DNA of 64,000 bases from Ignavibacteria bacterium (GTDB lineage Bacteria > Bacteroidota > Ignavibacteria > Kapaibacteriales > UBA4661), in assembly GCA_013298775.1 (NCBI GenBank), contig JAAFIV010000020.1:1-64000 (forward strand), in the 5' to 3' direction. The position numbers were made by a program, and so were the translations under genes. Of this stretch, positions 28,801-35,129 are shown one piece after another. The notes beneath the pieces were generated by a model. That model was not told the DNA's origin. It did no database searches and worked only from the letters and a program-made list of their open reading frames with translations. Each line of letters begins with the position of its first letter. The first letter of the stretch is position 1.

Positions 28801-30888
28801 ACCTTCAATGCGCACAGTGCTACCTGACAAACGCAAATTACCTGAGTTAGTAACACCAAAGGCATTAAAGGCGTTGAAATTACTGCTTGTAACACTTACC
28901 GTACAAGGCGTTGTAGCATTGTATAAGAAGACACCTGTACCTGTTAGCAAATCAGAACCTCCAATATGCCCACCTGCAGACGACGTAATTGGCTGATTTA
29001 CAATTACACGATTGCCCCCAACATTTAACCCACCTAGAGTTAAATTAATTGGTCCATTCAGTGTAACGGTACTATTAAAGGCTCCATAATTACCAAAAAC
29101 GATTCTATCACGATCAAGTGACGGTTGGTTATCAACTACTCGACGATTGACAATAATTTGTCCTTCCATTACTGGAGGTACTTCTTGAGGATTCACCGTA
29201 CGCGGACCGGTACCAACTAGATTGGTTTGATTTACGTCTATAAAACGCGCAATAGTCTGGTTATTAACATAGAATGTATTACCCGCACCAGAAATTTGTC
29301 CCGTAAGCGTAGAACCCCAGAATTGCATTTCACCTGGTGTAGGAGTATTTGACACAAGAATACCAGCATCCAGACCCGTCCGAACATTACTATTCGTTAA
29401 CGTTGAATTGGTTGCTAGCGCAAAAGTACCGTTTACAACAAGTTGTGTATTAGGTTGATTTGCAATTGAGCCACCACCCAGAGTAAAAGTGGGTGGCACC
29501 GTCACTGGATAAACAATTTGCCCCAACCACATCGTTTGTGCAGACGGGATAGTAATTTTGCCATTATCAATAATCAGTCCATCAGGAGCGGTAGCCGCAG
29601 CAATTTGTACATTGCTATTTACGGTAAGATTCAATGAATTGATATTATTTCTTAAACCTGTAATAACGCCCCAATTTGTTACAGTAGCAGCCGGAATAGC
29701 ATCCGTCGTAAAAGCAATGTCAGATGTTGTAGGAGCTAATGATGTAAACGGCGTTGGCGGCGTACCTAATTCTTGGTAAACAAGACGGATAGCCGTAGCG
29801 ACAGTCGGCGGAAGTGGTGTGCCAATACGTCCACTAAGCATTCGACTTGCAGTCATATTGATTGTAGTACCATTCGGAACGGTAAGTACAGCAATACCAC
29901 CATTACCACGTATCTCAAGCGTACCGCCAATATCGTATGTGCCAGCAGTTAAAGTATTCGTAGCACCAAAAGGACGATTAAGAACGAGATTACCCAGCTG
30001 AGTAGTAATTGGTGGAACACCAGCAGCAGGAATCGTAAAAGCCGTTGTACCAGACATATTAAATTCAAGCGTACCGCGATTACCAGTCATTGCATATTCC
30101 AATGCAGCTAAAGCGGCAGTACTGGCAGCATTCAATGAACGAATAGAGAGTACGCCACCTTCTTGAATACGAAAAGCAGCACCAGAGATATTATCAATAA
30201 TACCTTCTTGTCCAACTGTTGCGTCATTATCTCCAGCAGCGATTGTTCCAAAGATACTAGCCCCTTGAGGAGCAGCACCAGGATTAGCCTGTACACGGAC
30301 TTGACTAAATCTACCGACTACTAATACGCCGGTAGGCTGAACGAGTAGTGGCGGAGTATTATCACCTGCAATACCGGCTATGCTCAGAATTGCATTTCCA
30401 GTCATATTCGGACGTTGGAATCTAATGCTACTACCCGCCTGCACAACAAGACGACCGACCGTTGTATTTGTCTGCAAGTCAATATCACCGCGATTACCGT
30501 TAATAATTGCAATATCACTCGTTCCAGGCACACCTGCACCACCTGGTCCGCCTGCAGTGAGTGACCAGTTAGCCATATTGTTCCATACACCAGGACTGCT
30601 ACCAATATAATAATACGTCGCCGCCTGTGCCATATTCAGCACAGCAAAAAGAGCAATAAAAAACGCCACTACGTGCGGCATCATACCTTCGCCACGAGTA
30701 GCTTTGCGAAGAGCGTCCATACTGCGGGCGAAGAGCGTTGCGCGACGCTGCGCTATGGCAGTCGTCGTGGCTCCTTGCACCATTGGTGCTAGCAGTACGG
30801 TTCGTTCTCCGCGTGTCTCTTCCAGAGGGTGCAGAACTACGCCGCGAACGGGCGTTTTCTGCGGAAGAGAAGTGTGTAGAGAGTTCAT
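19810..30888 (-). CDS. Giant T9SS-exported surface protein with IPT/TIG domains
   Basis: This 3,692-residue protein covers 17% of the window. A hydrophobic signal (about 70-90, FFIALFAVLNMAQAA) follows an unusually long polar N-terminus. Residues about 90-2000 are Gly/Thr/Asn-rich short strands typical of a beta-helix passenger. About 2000-2840 hold six repeats of roughly 140 residues marked by SGVPFNV-like motifs. About 2845-3600 hold roughly eight IPT/TIG immunoglobulin-like domains (NLTPSVGGQGTQVQITG style). The end (about 3610-3692) is a T9SS type A sorting domain: YPNPVDD, LSDMLGRTV, LDVSGLSAGVYIF and FTEKIIKR. It is thus likely secreted across the outer membrane and anchored as an adhesin or matrix protein. 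GGAG lies 8 nt ahead of the ATG. The ligand is unknown. Confidence 0.9.
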   Translation of the reverse strand: MNSLHTSLPQKTPVRGVVLHPLEETRGERTVLLAPMVQGATTTAIAQRRATLFARSMDALRKATRGEGMMPHVVAFFIALFAVLNMAQAATYYYIGSSPGVWNNMANWSLTAGGPGGAGVPGTSDIAIINGNRGDIDLQTNTTVGRLVVQAGSSIRFQRPNMTGNAILSIAGIAGDNTPPLLVQPTGVLVVGRFSQVRVQANPGAAPQGASIFGTIAAGDNDATVGQEGIIDNISGAAFRIQEGGVLSIRSLNAASTAALAALEYAMTGNRGTLEFNMSGTTAFTIPAAGVPPITTQLGNLVLNRPFGATNTLTAGTYDIGGTLEIRGNGGIAVLTVPNGTTINMTASRMLSGRIGTPLPPTVATAIRLVYQELGTPPTPFTSLAPTTSDIAFTTDAIPAATVTNWGVITGLRNNINSLNLTVNSNVQIAAATAPDGLIIDNGKITIPSAQTMWLGQIVYPVTVPPTFTLGGGSIANQPNTQLVVNGTFALATNSTLTNSNVRTGLDAGILVSNTPTPGEMQFWGSTLTGQISGAGNTFYVNNQTIARFIDVNQTNLVGTGPRTVNPQEVPPVMEGQIIVNRRVVDNQPSLDRDRIVFGNYGAFNSTVTLNGPINLTLGGLNVGGNRVIVNQPITSSAGGHIGGSDLLTGTGVFLYNATTPCTVSVTSSNFNAFNAFGVTNSGNLRLSGSTVRIEGGTAVPGFGAVGDNIAGRLQLSGTGNLELVSTTLRFSGTLLADPGNTLGQGGHIPITNTGAISSDAASNLEFRSDRIRSFPRFVAGGQNLSNLRVEPVAAPPAGIQDYLVSLRSPVTIANQLSLTNDAILQLAAGANLTLSFTIIGGAPNVNGNFIDVSQGGNLIMNSIAGTYTFPIGASFSGTAAAGIKSLYMPATITSGGGRQFTLSATSAITSVSVPSNLLNRSVQGTWSIAANPSYTGNLTLGWNQNTGAGIPAENAPLDFHNISSTVVGRPLTTMRRAFPSGTTPSTYVSVQSGAHTITPMAFAAGQQTIEGAITSAIGTTTERFIVTNALFPIYWVGAGNNWADINNWSATPNTGAGSANPPGINDWAYFNQGTANITMGIPAGGIQRMTIARLPVSMSDPNVTLAQPNQTLNLVQRVATAPTAANPGWFEESLHIGTNASLTLNGTSVFMNPSPTVGGEERTVVFGRMQLNSTSMFRNLAGAANNLIAFASGATLQIAGGGLDRGANSRLQYGTDDPAGTAITPSLQPFYRLAPTTPAIVLSYTDATGASVVVTPTVSNEFSSIDQVKNNSALPDPAKLDAKIVVNRTGINRDFRINNTAVPTTGFRFVGGGDLLSGNWEIPVVQKLYFGADPADNRDIPYNAPITVAAGSTFWGNDDGATEIFVQGRGASNLRFTDNNPYRRMLGALYVNIPSSAGTVTLNSSRNLTLTNPTGLNVFQGNGVQALTISPADTLTLASTVTNAKIGGPALPSLTNVGVLVQGRLRLGSAPSAAPHLATFNANSLEVRSIDGITVAPTGVLEIFGGVLTAPPTISPLASTVTRPVRYQASTSILRYSTTGNITTTDVEFPGVLNAPLGDNTLNSLNAILEIEKGFPQRVIAENLVTLNSDKSVIGTGQVRLLSGAVDLSNTNGRTMTINVPLISPSPLGMFRSTNATPAAFNDSRIEYNNSTPVTLRFDASVANTPAAPFNGPVMLGSLSITNASVTMASGTNASLRGLTAGPLAGQLALNGSAQLTLNSNMLRFAGDAVGVSGYISAASNLIIGDANASLEFVSMRGSTLRMGSGTGAQLRNLTVNSVGAISPTNVATVLVTMATSVSVQNELIMNAQSQSPLAGGGNIRLNNGIELFANATNANNTPTNTNAFIDATLGGRMRMPVAANAQRLFPVGVQNVTGSILYSPLIIFNSPTAADYTVSADSVMDFLQPAYPQRVIPEWTVTGGSGNRTVRFYWEQTHESTGFIRANSFVGAPGSGVYQSFGATAVQPASFQINGTGNYYYVDNTIPLVSLSGTKLLVLNQPIAIILAADSLNVSGNGGLNPTNPFGFSTANTNLASGVPFTVRFSSFNGLVPAQRSPVIAALNVQVQLIPTPGSGDIFTTTGTGSAGTPVNLLPIINPISGTTTDITFNWTNAGLKGSTTAILRFYDPSGTVTSATYPVIIFGPASTLAASTAANIGTALPGDISGFNVSGNPGGTVIESEKPFLLYAGSYNGLGQAAPVIAAVNFVAQVLPISGSPAVFTTTGTGSLGIPFTLVPGINPLSVTSTNLTVTWVNPGNLLSTDAIFRLYDATGQFASRDIMIKVNAPPLRGSTIAYSRVENSSTGTQGFNGGGLGQFNITGGVQFPVDFGFYSASNFLVATTAITQVTMSVVTLTPGAQFSVTNDIPSGRINPINVGPTVNGGTIRPIINWTNAGPSGGVVQALAILTANPGTPYAFSTSVVVNVGTGATVPVRLGYAVNSGDILDQVLGYSGVNGGNYTPATTTPIITGVPFPLNFASFADNGMVVRPSTPTQVQLSVASAVGTTANFALLDGGPTFIASTNGIGSLRPSVIWTNPGSVPSYGDAVLTLTAISGQTTLFTTTVSISVFTTGSVATAFAMSQSSSTGTQGVSINNNPERQGGTADPIRASSGTPFNVNYGFYNGWGIPTANYPANASFVITVTPPFGENVTLDGNTVTFIPFAVQRGTLSNITLNWRNPMGANPPPIDVNLRIDAPFANLSTNVTIRLSSSANAPAFLGLSQVSSTSSVGVNNGNLNLVSGVPFNVDAGLFDDQGSLTRSLTNISTILSVEDLAGNPSGSVTIVGNTGGVFVNQSGIRFNNIALNWNNPTSVPPTIQVRLRIRATAGGTVLSTFAIVTISAGNVFPRISNLTPSVGGQGTQVQITGVNFTGVNSVTFNGIPAQSFQVLGDGVILAVAPGGVSTGEVRVSRPAQGSIPAGNNTGQVPPAIFTTGLAPTITELVPPSGGIGSRVLIRGTNLFNVSDIRIADILAIVDPDPNLNNTTTGNFVWVQLTGPLLVTNGSLNVSRTGAVTMATLGGVITSTQLFTYNPPPIITSITPNTAVANGQSVSVIIRGTGFNFPLDPSQSSNVLVQQSGVYFNITNNPMAISPAQRVSVQSVTPTEIRATISGSFTNAQGQRYVYVQNQDGQYTFIPFQLTPNQPPVITGITPNITTATGVAFETIVSGSNFFGQSGLTVTARTATGQQFNLPFRALSSSQVAVTIPIELNSAAQNLTITLQNSDGQSANVGFIVRDPGRPQIVTVSPSRAVVGSSTMTVTISGFNFFLNAIPSLGITNLQVLSQSTNSIVAVIPANLLTTFGSPTISVRNPGSFSTSVFFPIGYPAPTVTSVVTASGPNQGQPVTAASIFPFQLAVNGTGFRIGVTATFNGQTVTVVSTSPTQVVVAVPSGLNTPGVFPVAVSNTDGQSASGLFTIGTPNGPVITAISPREEVAIGQPFVITLDGRNFSVNAQGQILAGTQVLFNGVPLAILSASSTRLQVQVPAGLNTREGNALIEVVNSDLQRTSIPLTVGCSICPIVRSFTPTTVRPTNNYGYDVTFTFRGSNLSPNSTITIGGSPLRIVSGSDSVITAIAPPGFFFGDGRIVVTNPDGRRFTVTAPSLAVGVSNVVTTPLAGRAYPNPVDDMLSFETDITSTTLLRVRLSDMLGRTVTSFEQQVQRGRFLHQLDVSGLSAGVYIFEMSDGQRRFTEKIIKR

Positions 30889-31446
30889 AAACCTATCTCC
30901 AAAAACAAATAAGTGTGTGAATTAAAAAGAGGGAGTTTACTGAGGGATGAAATCTGAAATATGAAGTTTTTTGAGGATTGTTTAGCCCTCAGATTTCAAT
31001 CTTCATATTTTTCTTTAAGTGTTCCCGATACAAACAAGTATTTTGAATGACTTGACAACGAAGCAAAAATAGCATTTTTCGGAAAATGTGAAAGCATTTT
31101 AGAAGCATATTCACAAAATTTTCCACAAGTGCTTTATTTTCGGACATCTTCATTTCGTCATTTGTCTGGGGCAAGACTGCATTTGTCCCATTTCTAGGCA
31201 TTTGGCAGTATTTTTTGACCCACGAAGAGTAAATGCAAATTTTATGCCGAATTTCTAGGCTTATGTAAAGTGTTTTCTTGTTATCGAAGTCTCTTTTGCT
31301 TTTTGCTACAAAGAAGCACAAAAGCGTAAAGAAATCAGGAGTGGTAGAGAATCTTCTGTAAAACTCCTCGAAAAATTTAGTAATTTTGAAGCAGAACAGT
31401 ACGTAGCAGATGTAGTCTCTCCCTCACCGCTATCCCAAAACGAAGC
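30889..31446. other. AT-rich non-coding spacer between divergent genes
   Basis: This 558-bp spacer separates the giant gene (minus) from the PIN antitoxin (plus) and should contain both promoters. An imperfect inverted repeat, GAAATCTGAAATATGAAG against CAGATTTCAATCTTCATA, lies at about 30952-31011. A minus-strand frame of 110 codons (30989-31321) has no recognisable motif and is not called. I found no RNA gene. Confidence 0.6.
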
Positions 31447-31707
31447 ATGATTACAACCGAACCTTCTCTTTCAGCCTCTTTGCCTCTCAGTAATGTTCAA
31501 CGTGAGCTACTCACGCTCTTTGCGCAGAACATCCCAGAGCGGCACCTGCAAGAGCTAAAATCCGTCATTGCTCGTTTTCTCATGGAACGTGCTATTGAGG
31601 AAGCAAGCGCGGTCTGGGACGAACGCGGCTACTCCGACGAACAGCTTATTGCGGAAGCCCGCTCAGGAATGACCCGTGCTGAAATGGTACGGCATCAAGC
31701 ATCATAA
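31447..31707 (+). CDS. Putative antitoxin partner of a PIN toxin
   Basis: This is an 86-residue, acidic and mostly helical protein (VQRELLTLFAQNIPERHLQELKSVI, then IEEASAVWDERGYSDEQLIA). It ends 11 bp before a PIN-domain gene on the same strand, the usual layout of a VapBC-like pair in which the first gene encodes an antitoxin. The C-terminal half (WDERGYSDEQLIAEARSG) resembles the toxin-binding tails of small antitoxins found with PIN partners. No DNA-binding fold can be assigned by eye, and no Shine-Dalgarno is seen before the ATG. The antitoxin role is inferred mainly from position. Confidence 0.65.
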   Translation: MITTEPSLSASLPLSNVQRELLTLFAQNIPERHLQELKSVIARFLMERAIEEASAVWDERGYSDEQLIAEARSGMTRAEMVRHQAS

Positions 31708-31718
31708 CAACAAGCACC

Positions 31719-32147
31719 ATGAAACATTTGGTTCTTGATACGAATGTCCTTGTTATCATCCTTTCAAAACGTTCTGCATACCATTGGTTATTGCAAGATG
31801 TCCTGAATGGCGCATATCACCTATCGCTCACAACAGAAATTTTGTTGGAATACGAGGAGGTACTTTCCGCAAAGTATCATCGCTCCATTGCTCAAACATT
31901 TATTGCAAGTCTGGTAGATTTACCGAATGTTCACCTCATTAACATTTATTTTCGCTGGAATTTAATAACGATTGACCCCGATGATAATAAGTTTGTTGAT
32001 TGTGCAATCGCCGCAGGTGCTGATGTTCTCATCACCGAAGATGGTCATTTCGATGTTCTGAAAAAACTTTCTTTTCCTATAATGCCCGTTGCTTCTTTGG
32101 AAGAATTTAGCATGGATAAAGAAAGCGAGACCCTCACAAAGAAGTGA
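31719..32147 (+). CDS. PIN-domain toxin (VapC-like ribonuclease)
   Basis: The 142-residue protein is a PIN nuclease of the 'putative toxin, PIN family' group. Acidic metal-binding positions are visible: Asp7 in VLDTNVLV, a Glu in EILLEYEEVL (about 40-47), DPDDNKFVDCAIA (about 88-100) and ITEDGHF near the end. Such enzymes cut specific RNAs and stop growth unless bound by the antitoxin. The start follows the antitoxin stop by 11 bp. Oddly, its last residues (about ETLTKK plus the stop) are encoded inside a GTGAG-type palindromic repeat (32125-32156), so the natural C-terminus may have been replaced by the insertion. Confidence 0.85.
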   Translation: MKHLVLDTNVLVIILSKRSAYHWLLQDVLNGAYHLSLTTEILLEYEEVLSAKYHRSIAQTFIASLVDLPNVHLINIYFRWNLITIDPDDNKFVDCAIAAGADVLITEDGHFDVLKKLSFPIMPVASLEEFSMDKESETLTKK

Positions 32148-32156
32148 GAGCCTCGC
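32125..32156. repeat. Family C hairpin overlapping the PIN toxin stop codon
   Basis: GCGAGACCCTCAC and GTGAGAGCCTCGC form a 13-bp stem with one mismatch and a 6-nt loop. The toxin's stop codon TGA (32145-32147) lies inside the right arm. Confidence 0.85.
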
Positions 32157-32176
32157 CAAAGACGAACAAAAACGCC

Positions 32177-32220
32177 AAAAGCCGCTTCCCAACGCACGTT
32201 TGCGTTGGAAAGCGGCTTTT
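32177..32220. terminator. Strong bidirectional terminator
   Basis: AAAAGCCGCTTCCCAACGCA and TGCGTTGGAAAGCGGCTTTT form a near-perfect 20-bp stem with a 4-nt loop and A/T tails at both sides. It sits between the PIN toxin (plus) and the convergent small gene at 32292 (minus). Confidence 0.9.
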
Positions 32221-32235
32221 GTGTGAAATAACATT

Positions 32236-32278
32236 AACGGGAAACTTGCTCTACCGCGAAGAAGCGGCAGGACGGGAA
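32236..32278. repeat. Family D hairpin (CCGTCCTACCG type)
   Basis: This is a hairpin built on CTCTACCGCGAAGAAGCGGCAGGACGGG with some mismatches. It is a shorter relative of the elements at 2512-2671 and 38434-38465. Confidence 0.6.
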
Positions 32279-32291
32279 GAGCGACGGAGCG

Positions 32292-32576
32292 TTAGTTCTC
32301 AAACGGCAAAAGCTCTGGATGTGCTGCCAGCATAGCATTGATTTCCTCCAAAATGCGCTGAATCGCTTGGATGCGTTCTTGCGCAAGGAGATTGTTGTAG
32401 CGGCGAATCATGCTGAGGGCGAGTGCGCCTGTTGCAAGGTCGGAACGAGAGAGACGTTCACGGTTGTGCAATTTCACCAAAATATCTTTCATTTCGTGCT
32501 GAAGCCATTCTCCAGCTGCGGAGCTAGGCTTGTAGAGTGTTGTTGGGGCTGGGGAGGTCATAGAGAGTGTACGCAT
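32292..32576 (-). CDS. Small helical protein of unknown function
   Basis: This is a 94-residue protein from the ATG at 32576. A longer frame without ATG adds 16 residues. After a Pro/Thr/Ser-rich N-terminus it is helical: EWLQHEMKDILVKLHNRERLSRSDLATGALALSMIRRYNN (about 30-70), then AQERIQAIQRILEEINAML. I do not recognise the family. A well-defined convergent terminator lies just past its 3' end, and there is a consistent charged-helix composition, which support it as a real gene. No neighbour points to a role. Confidence 0.55.
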   Translation of the reverse strand: MRTLSMTSPAPTTLYKPSSAAGEWLQHEMKDILVKLHNRERLSRSDLATGALALSMIRRYNNLLAQERIQAIQRILEEINAMLAAHPELLPFEN

Positions 32577-32685
32577 GGGAGTAAAGAATAAAGTATTGCA
32601 AGAAAAGGAGTTATGGTAAAACAAAGGAGCAATACGGCATCATGTTCGAGAATAACGGTTACAAAATATTTTTTAGGAGATTTTT

Positions 32686-32964
32686 ATCGTCGAAACAATT
32701 CACTTTTTGACGAACATCTACTACAAAGATACAGATTTTTCACAAACTGTGGTAGTATCTGAAAGTAATAATCTTGTATGGCTAAAAGTCATAGATGCGG
32801 CTGAAAAGCGTTTTCCAGATGGCATAGCTATGGCATGGCTTTTGAAGCTCTGTTCTTGGAATACACACATTCACTACACACGTTCACCAGATTCGGCGGT
32901 GTTTTATGTTGATACACTCTGCAAATGTTATCTCGAAAGTGTCTCATTTTGTGAAGACTTTTGA
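32686..32964 (+). CDS. Possible small gene with a non-canonical AUC start
   Basis: The frame encodes about 92 residues (VETIHFLTNIYYKDTDFSQT..., ending VSFCEDF). It has no ATG/GTG at its head, but a perfect AGGAG Shine-Dalgarno (32675-32679) lies 6 nt before an ATC codon at 32686. AUC is a rare start, or the base may be a mutation or sequencing error of ATG. The first alternative is a TTG at 32707. The frame ends 10 bp before the chosen start of the NlpC/P60 lipoprotein, as in an operon. I recognise no family. The call is tentative and rests on the ribosome site, the frame length and spacing. Confidence 0.35.
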   Translation: MVETIHFLTNIYYKDTDFSQTVVVSESNNLVWLKVIDAAEKRFPDGIAMAWLLKLCSWNTHIHYTRSPDSAVFYVDTLCKCYLESVSFCEDF

Positions 32965-32974
32965 AAAACACGTC

Positions 32975-33574
32975 ATGGATGACGTTTCGTTGTCCGCACT
33001 ACAAACATATCTGCGTGGAATGCTGATTCTAAGCCTTATTGCGGGGATGTCGTCGTGTCAAAGTAGTATTCGTTTTAGTTCGCGTTCCTCCGTGAAGGAG
33101 GTGGAGCAAATACCTTCTAAACAGTATTCTTCCAAAAGCCGTGCCAATTCTACCAACGTACCACTCTCGCCCGAACATCTCAGTCCCGCACAGGAACGCC
33201 TCCTCAGCACTGCTGAACGCTGGCTCGGCACACCCTACCGCTACGGTGCAGCAAGCCGCGCAGGGACGGACTGCTCTGGCTTTGCGATGCGGCTTTTTGA
33301 AGAAGCGGGTATTGGCACGCTTCCACGCAGCACCAAAGACCAATGGACACTCGGCAACACCACTCCTATTGACCGCGAAGAGCTTCGCACAGGCGATTTA
33401 CTCTTTTTTAATACCAATGGCGTTGGCGTGTCGCATGTCGGCGTATATGCCGGACAAGACAGTATTTTCCACGCTTCCAGCACATATGGCGTAGTCAAAC
33501 AATCATTTTCTTCGACCTATCTCACGCGAGCATTCATGGGTGCGCGGCGCGTGTTGTCGTTACAAGCAGATTAA
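32975..33574 (+). CDS. NlpC/P60 cell-wall peptidase lipoprotein
   Basis: The 199-residue protein has a lipoprotein-type signal (LRGMLILSLIAGMSSC, lipid Cys28) and a linker rich in Ser. An NlpC/P60 domain follows (about 75-195) with catalytic Cys100 in GTDCSGF, His154 in VSHVGVYAG and His166 in IFHAS. Family members cut D-Glu to diamino-acid or similar bonds in peptidoglycan stem peptides, here probably in the periplasm at a membrane. The ATG at 32975 gives a proper signal; an earlier ATG at 32906 adds 23 residues that precede it awkwardly. The lipobox (MSSC) is weak. It is followed 25 bp later by a glycosyltransferase. Confidence 0.87.
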   Translation: MDDVSLSALQTYLRGMLILSLIAGMSSCQSSIRFSSRSSVKEVEQIPSKQYSSKSRANSTNVPLSPEHLSPAQERLLSTAERWLGTPYRYGAASRAGTDCSGFAMRLFEEAGIGTLPRSTKDQWTLGNTTPIDREELRTGDLLFFNTNGVGVSHVGVYAGQDSIFHASSTYGVVKQSFSSTYLTRAFMGARRVLSLQAD

Positions 33575-33599
33575 AAAACTCCCTCTTGATACCCAACCT

Positions 33600-34892
33600 A
33601 TGAACATTGCCCTTCTTCACAATTACTATCAGCAGCGCGGCGGCGAAGACAGCGTTTTCGAGGCAGAAATGCGTGCTTTGCAGGAACGTGGTCATCACGT
33701 TGTGCCGTACATTGTGCATAACGACGAGGTGCAGAGCTACTCGGCAGCGCAACTTGCTGTCGCCACGGTGTACAATCGAAAAAGCTACACCGCGCTTCGG
33801 AGCTTGTTTGCGGCGGAGAACATAGATATTGTGCATTGCCACAACACCTTGCCGTTGTTGTCGCCGTCGGCATATTTTGCAGCTCAAGCAATGAACATTC
33901 CCGTCGTCCAGACCCTGCATAATTACCGGCTTCTCTGCCCAAACGCGCTTTTTTTTCGTGGTGGTGTGGTGTGCGAGGATTGCGCTGGGAAATTTTTCGC
34001 CTTTCCCGCCGTGCAGCATAAATGCTATCGTGGAAGCCGCACCGCTTCACTGGCTGTGGCGGGAACAACAGCACTGCACCGCGCCTTGGGAACATACTCG
34101 CACCGCGTAACACGCTACATTGCGCTCACAGAATTTGCCAAAGCGAAATTCATTGCAAGCGGCATGAATGCTGGACAAATCGTGGTAAAACCGAATTTTG
34201 CGGAAATTTCTCAAGCACCACATTTGGGCGAAGCATTTTTTGACAATACTTCCAGTGCAAGCAATGACGAGGCTTTGAAGCAAATTCGTACACACCTCGC
34301 GGAATTTGGCTCCGAGTACGCCGTGTACTTGGGACGATTGTCGCCAGAGAAAGGAATTATGCGGGCGTTGGAGGTTTGGCGGGAATTAGCGAGGTCGCAT
34401 CCCGCGTGTAGGCTGGTTGTGATTGGAAGCGGTCCATTGGAGGAAACCGCGAAAGACTTCTGCCGCGCCAACAACCTCCATTCCGTGCGCTTTGTGGGAC
34501 AAAAAGCTCCCGACGATGCACTCAGCATCCTCCGTGCCGCACGATTCCTCATTTTTCCGTCGCAATTATACGAAACCTTTGGTAAGGCAATCGTGGAAAG
34601 TTACGCCTGTGGAACGCCCGTTGTGGCTTCGGGACTGGGCGCAATGGCTGAAATTGTGCGGCACGGCGAAACGGGCTTTTCCGTGCGTCCCTACGACGAC
34701 GTGCAAGAATTTGTGCGCTGCGCTGCCGCGTTACTCAATCTTCCTGCGGCAGAATACCTCGCTATGCGCCGCCGCGCTGTTGCCGAATACGAGCAACATT
34801 ACACCAAAGACGTAAATATGCAGCGTTTGGAGGAAATCTACGCGGACGCGCTTCGTGCCACCGAACAACGCTTACCTGCAAAGAAAAGCTAG
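33600..34892 (+). CDS. GT4-family glycosyltransferase
   Basis: This 430-residue GT-B-fold enzyme transfers a sugar from a nucleotide donor to an envelope glycan. The N-terminal half starts MNIALLHNYYQQRGGEDSVF. It includes a four-Cys cluster (LCPN, VVCEDC, HKCYRGS, about residues 120-145) typical of one GT4 subgroup. The donor half has GRLSPEKGIMRALE and the EX7E-like segment in ETFGKAIVESYACGTPVVAS. The ATG at 33600 starts the first Rossmann strand. It follows the NlpC/P60 gene by 25 bp and may share its transcript. Donor and acceptor cannot be read from the sequence; a role in capsule, LPS or exopolysaccharide is inferred. Confidence 0.9.
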   Translation: MNIALLHNYYQQRGGEDSVFEAEMRALQERGHHVVPYIVHNDEVQSYSAAQLAVATVYNRKSYTALRSLFAAENIDIVHCHNTLPLLSPSAYFAAQAMNIPVVQTLHNYRLLCPNALFFRGGVVCEDCAGKFFAFPAVQHKCYRGSRTASLAVAGTTALHRALGTYSHRVTRYIALTEFAKAKFIASGMNAGQIVVKPNFAEISQAPHLGEAFFDNTSSASNDEALKQIRTHLAEFGSEYAVYLGRLSPEKGIMRALEVWRELARSHPACRLVVIGSGPLEETAKDFCRANNLHSVRFVGQKAPDDALSILRAARFLIFPSQLYETFGKAIVESYACGTPVVASGLGAMAEIVRHGETGFSVRPYDDVQEFVRCAAALLNLPAAEYLAMRRRAVAEYEQHYTKDVNMQRLEEIYADALRATEQRLPAKKS

Positions 34893-34978
34893 TGCCGTTC
34901 TCCAAAGATTTTGTATTTTTGCAGCGTATTTTGCTTGATTACGCCTTCCTTTTTGTATTCCACAGAAACAATGATACG

Positions 34979-35054
34979 TGGCACAGACATTCTTGTCTGT
35001 GAGTGTTGGCGGGGGCTTCAGCTGGACAACACAGACAAGAATGTCTGTGCCACT
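34979..35054. repeat. Family A element, inverted orientation
   Basis: GTGGCACAGACATTCTTGTC and GACAAGAATGTCTGTGCCAC flank a spacer that is the reverse complement of the spacer at 36196-36273. It lies between the glycosyltransferase and yicC. Confidence 0.9.
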
Positions 35055-35129
35055 ATGGCAAATACTTTCCTCATGTACTCAAGACACTTCGACAAACGAT
35101 AGTTTTTCTTCTCAATAATTTCACTCCGA

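Noticed and set aside
19903..30925. Many plus-strand frames opposite the giant surface-protein gene
   Set aside because: They are antisense shadows caused by the Thr/Gly/Asn-rich coding strand and show no family motifs.
30989..31321. 110-codon minus-strand frame upstream of the giant gene
   Set aside because: It has no recognisable motif or ribosome site, is AT-rich with erratic composition, and lies in the likely promoter region.
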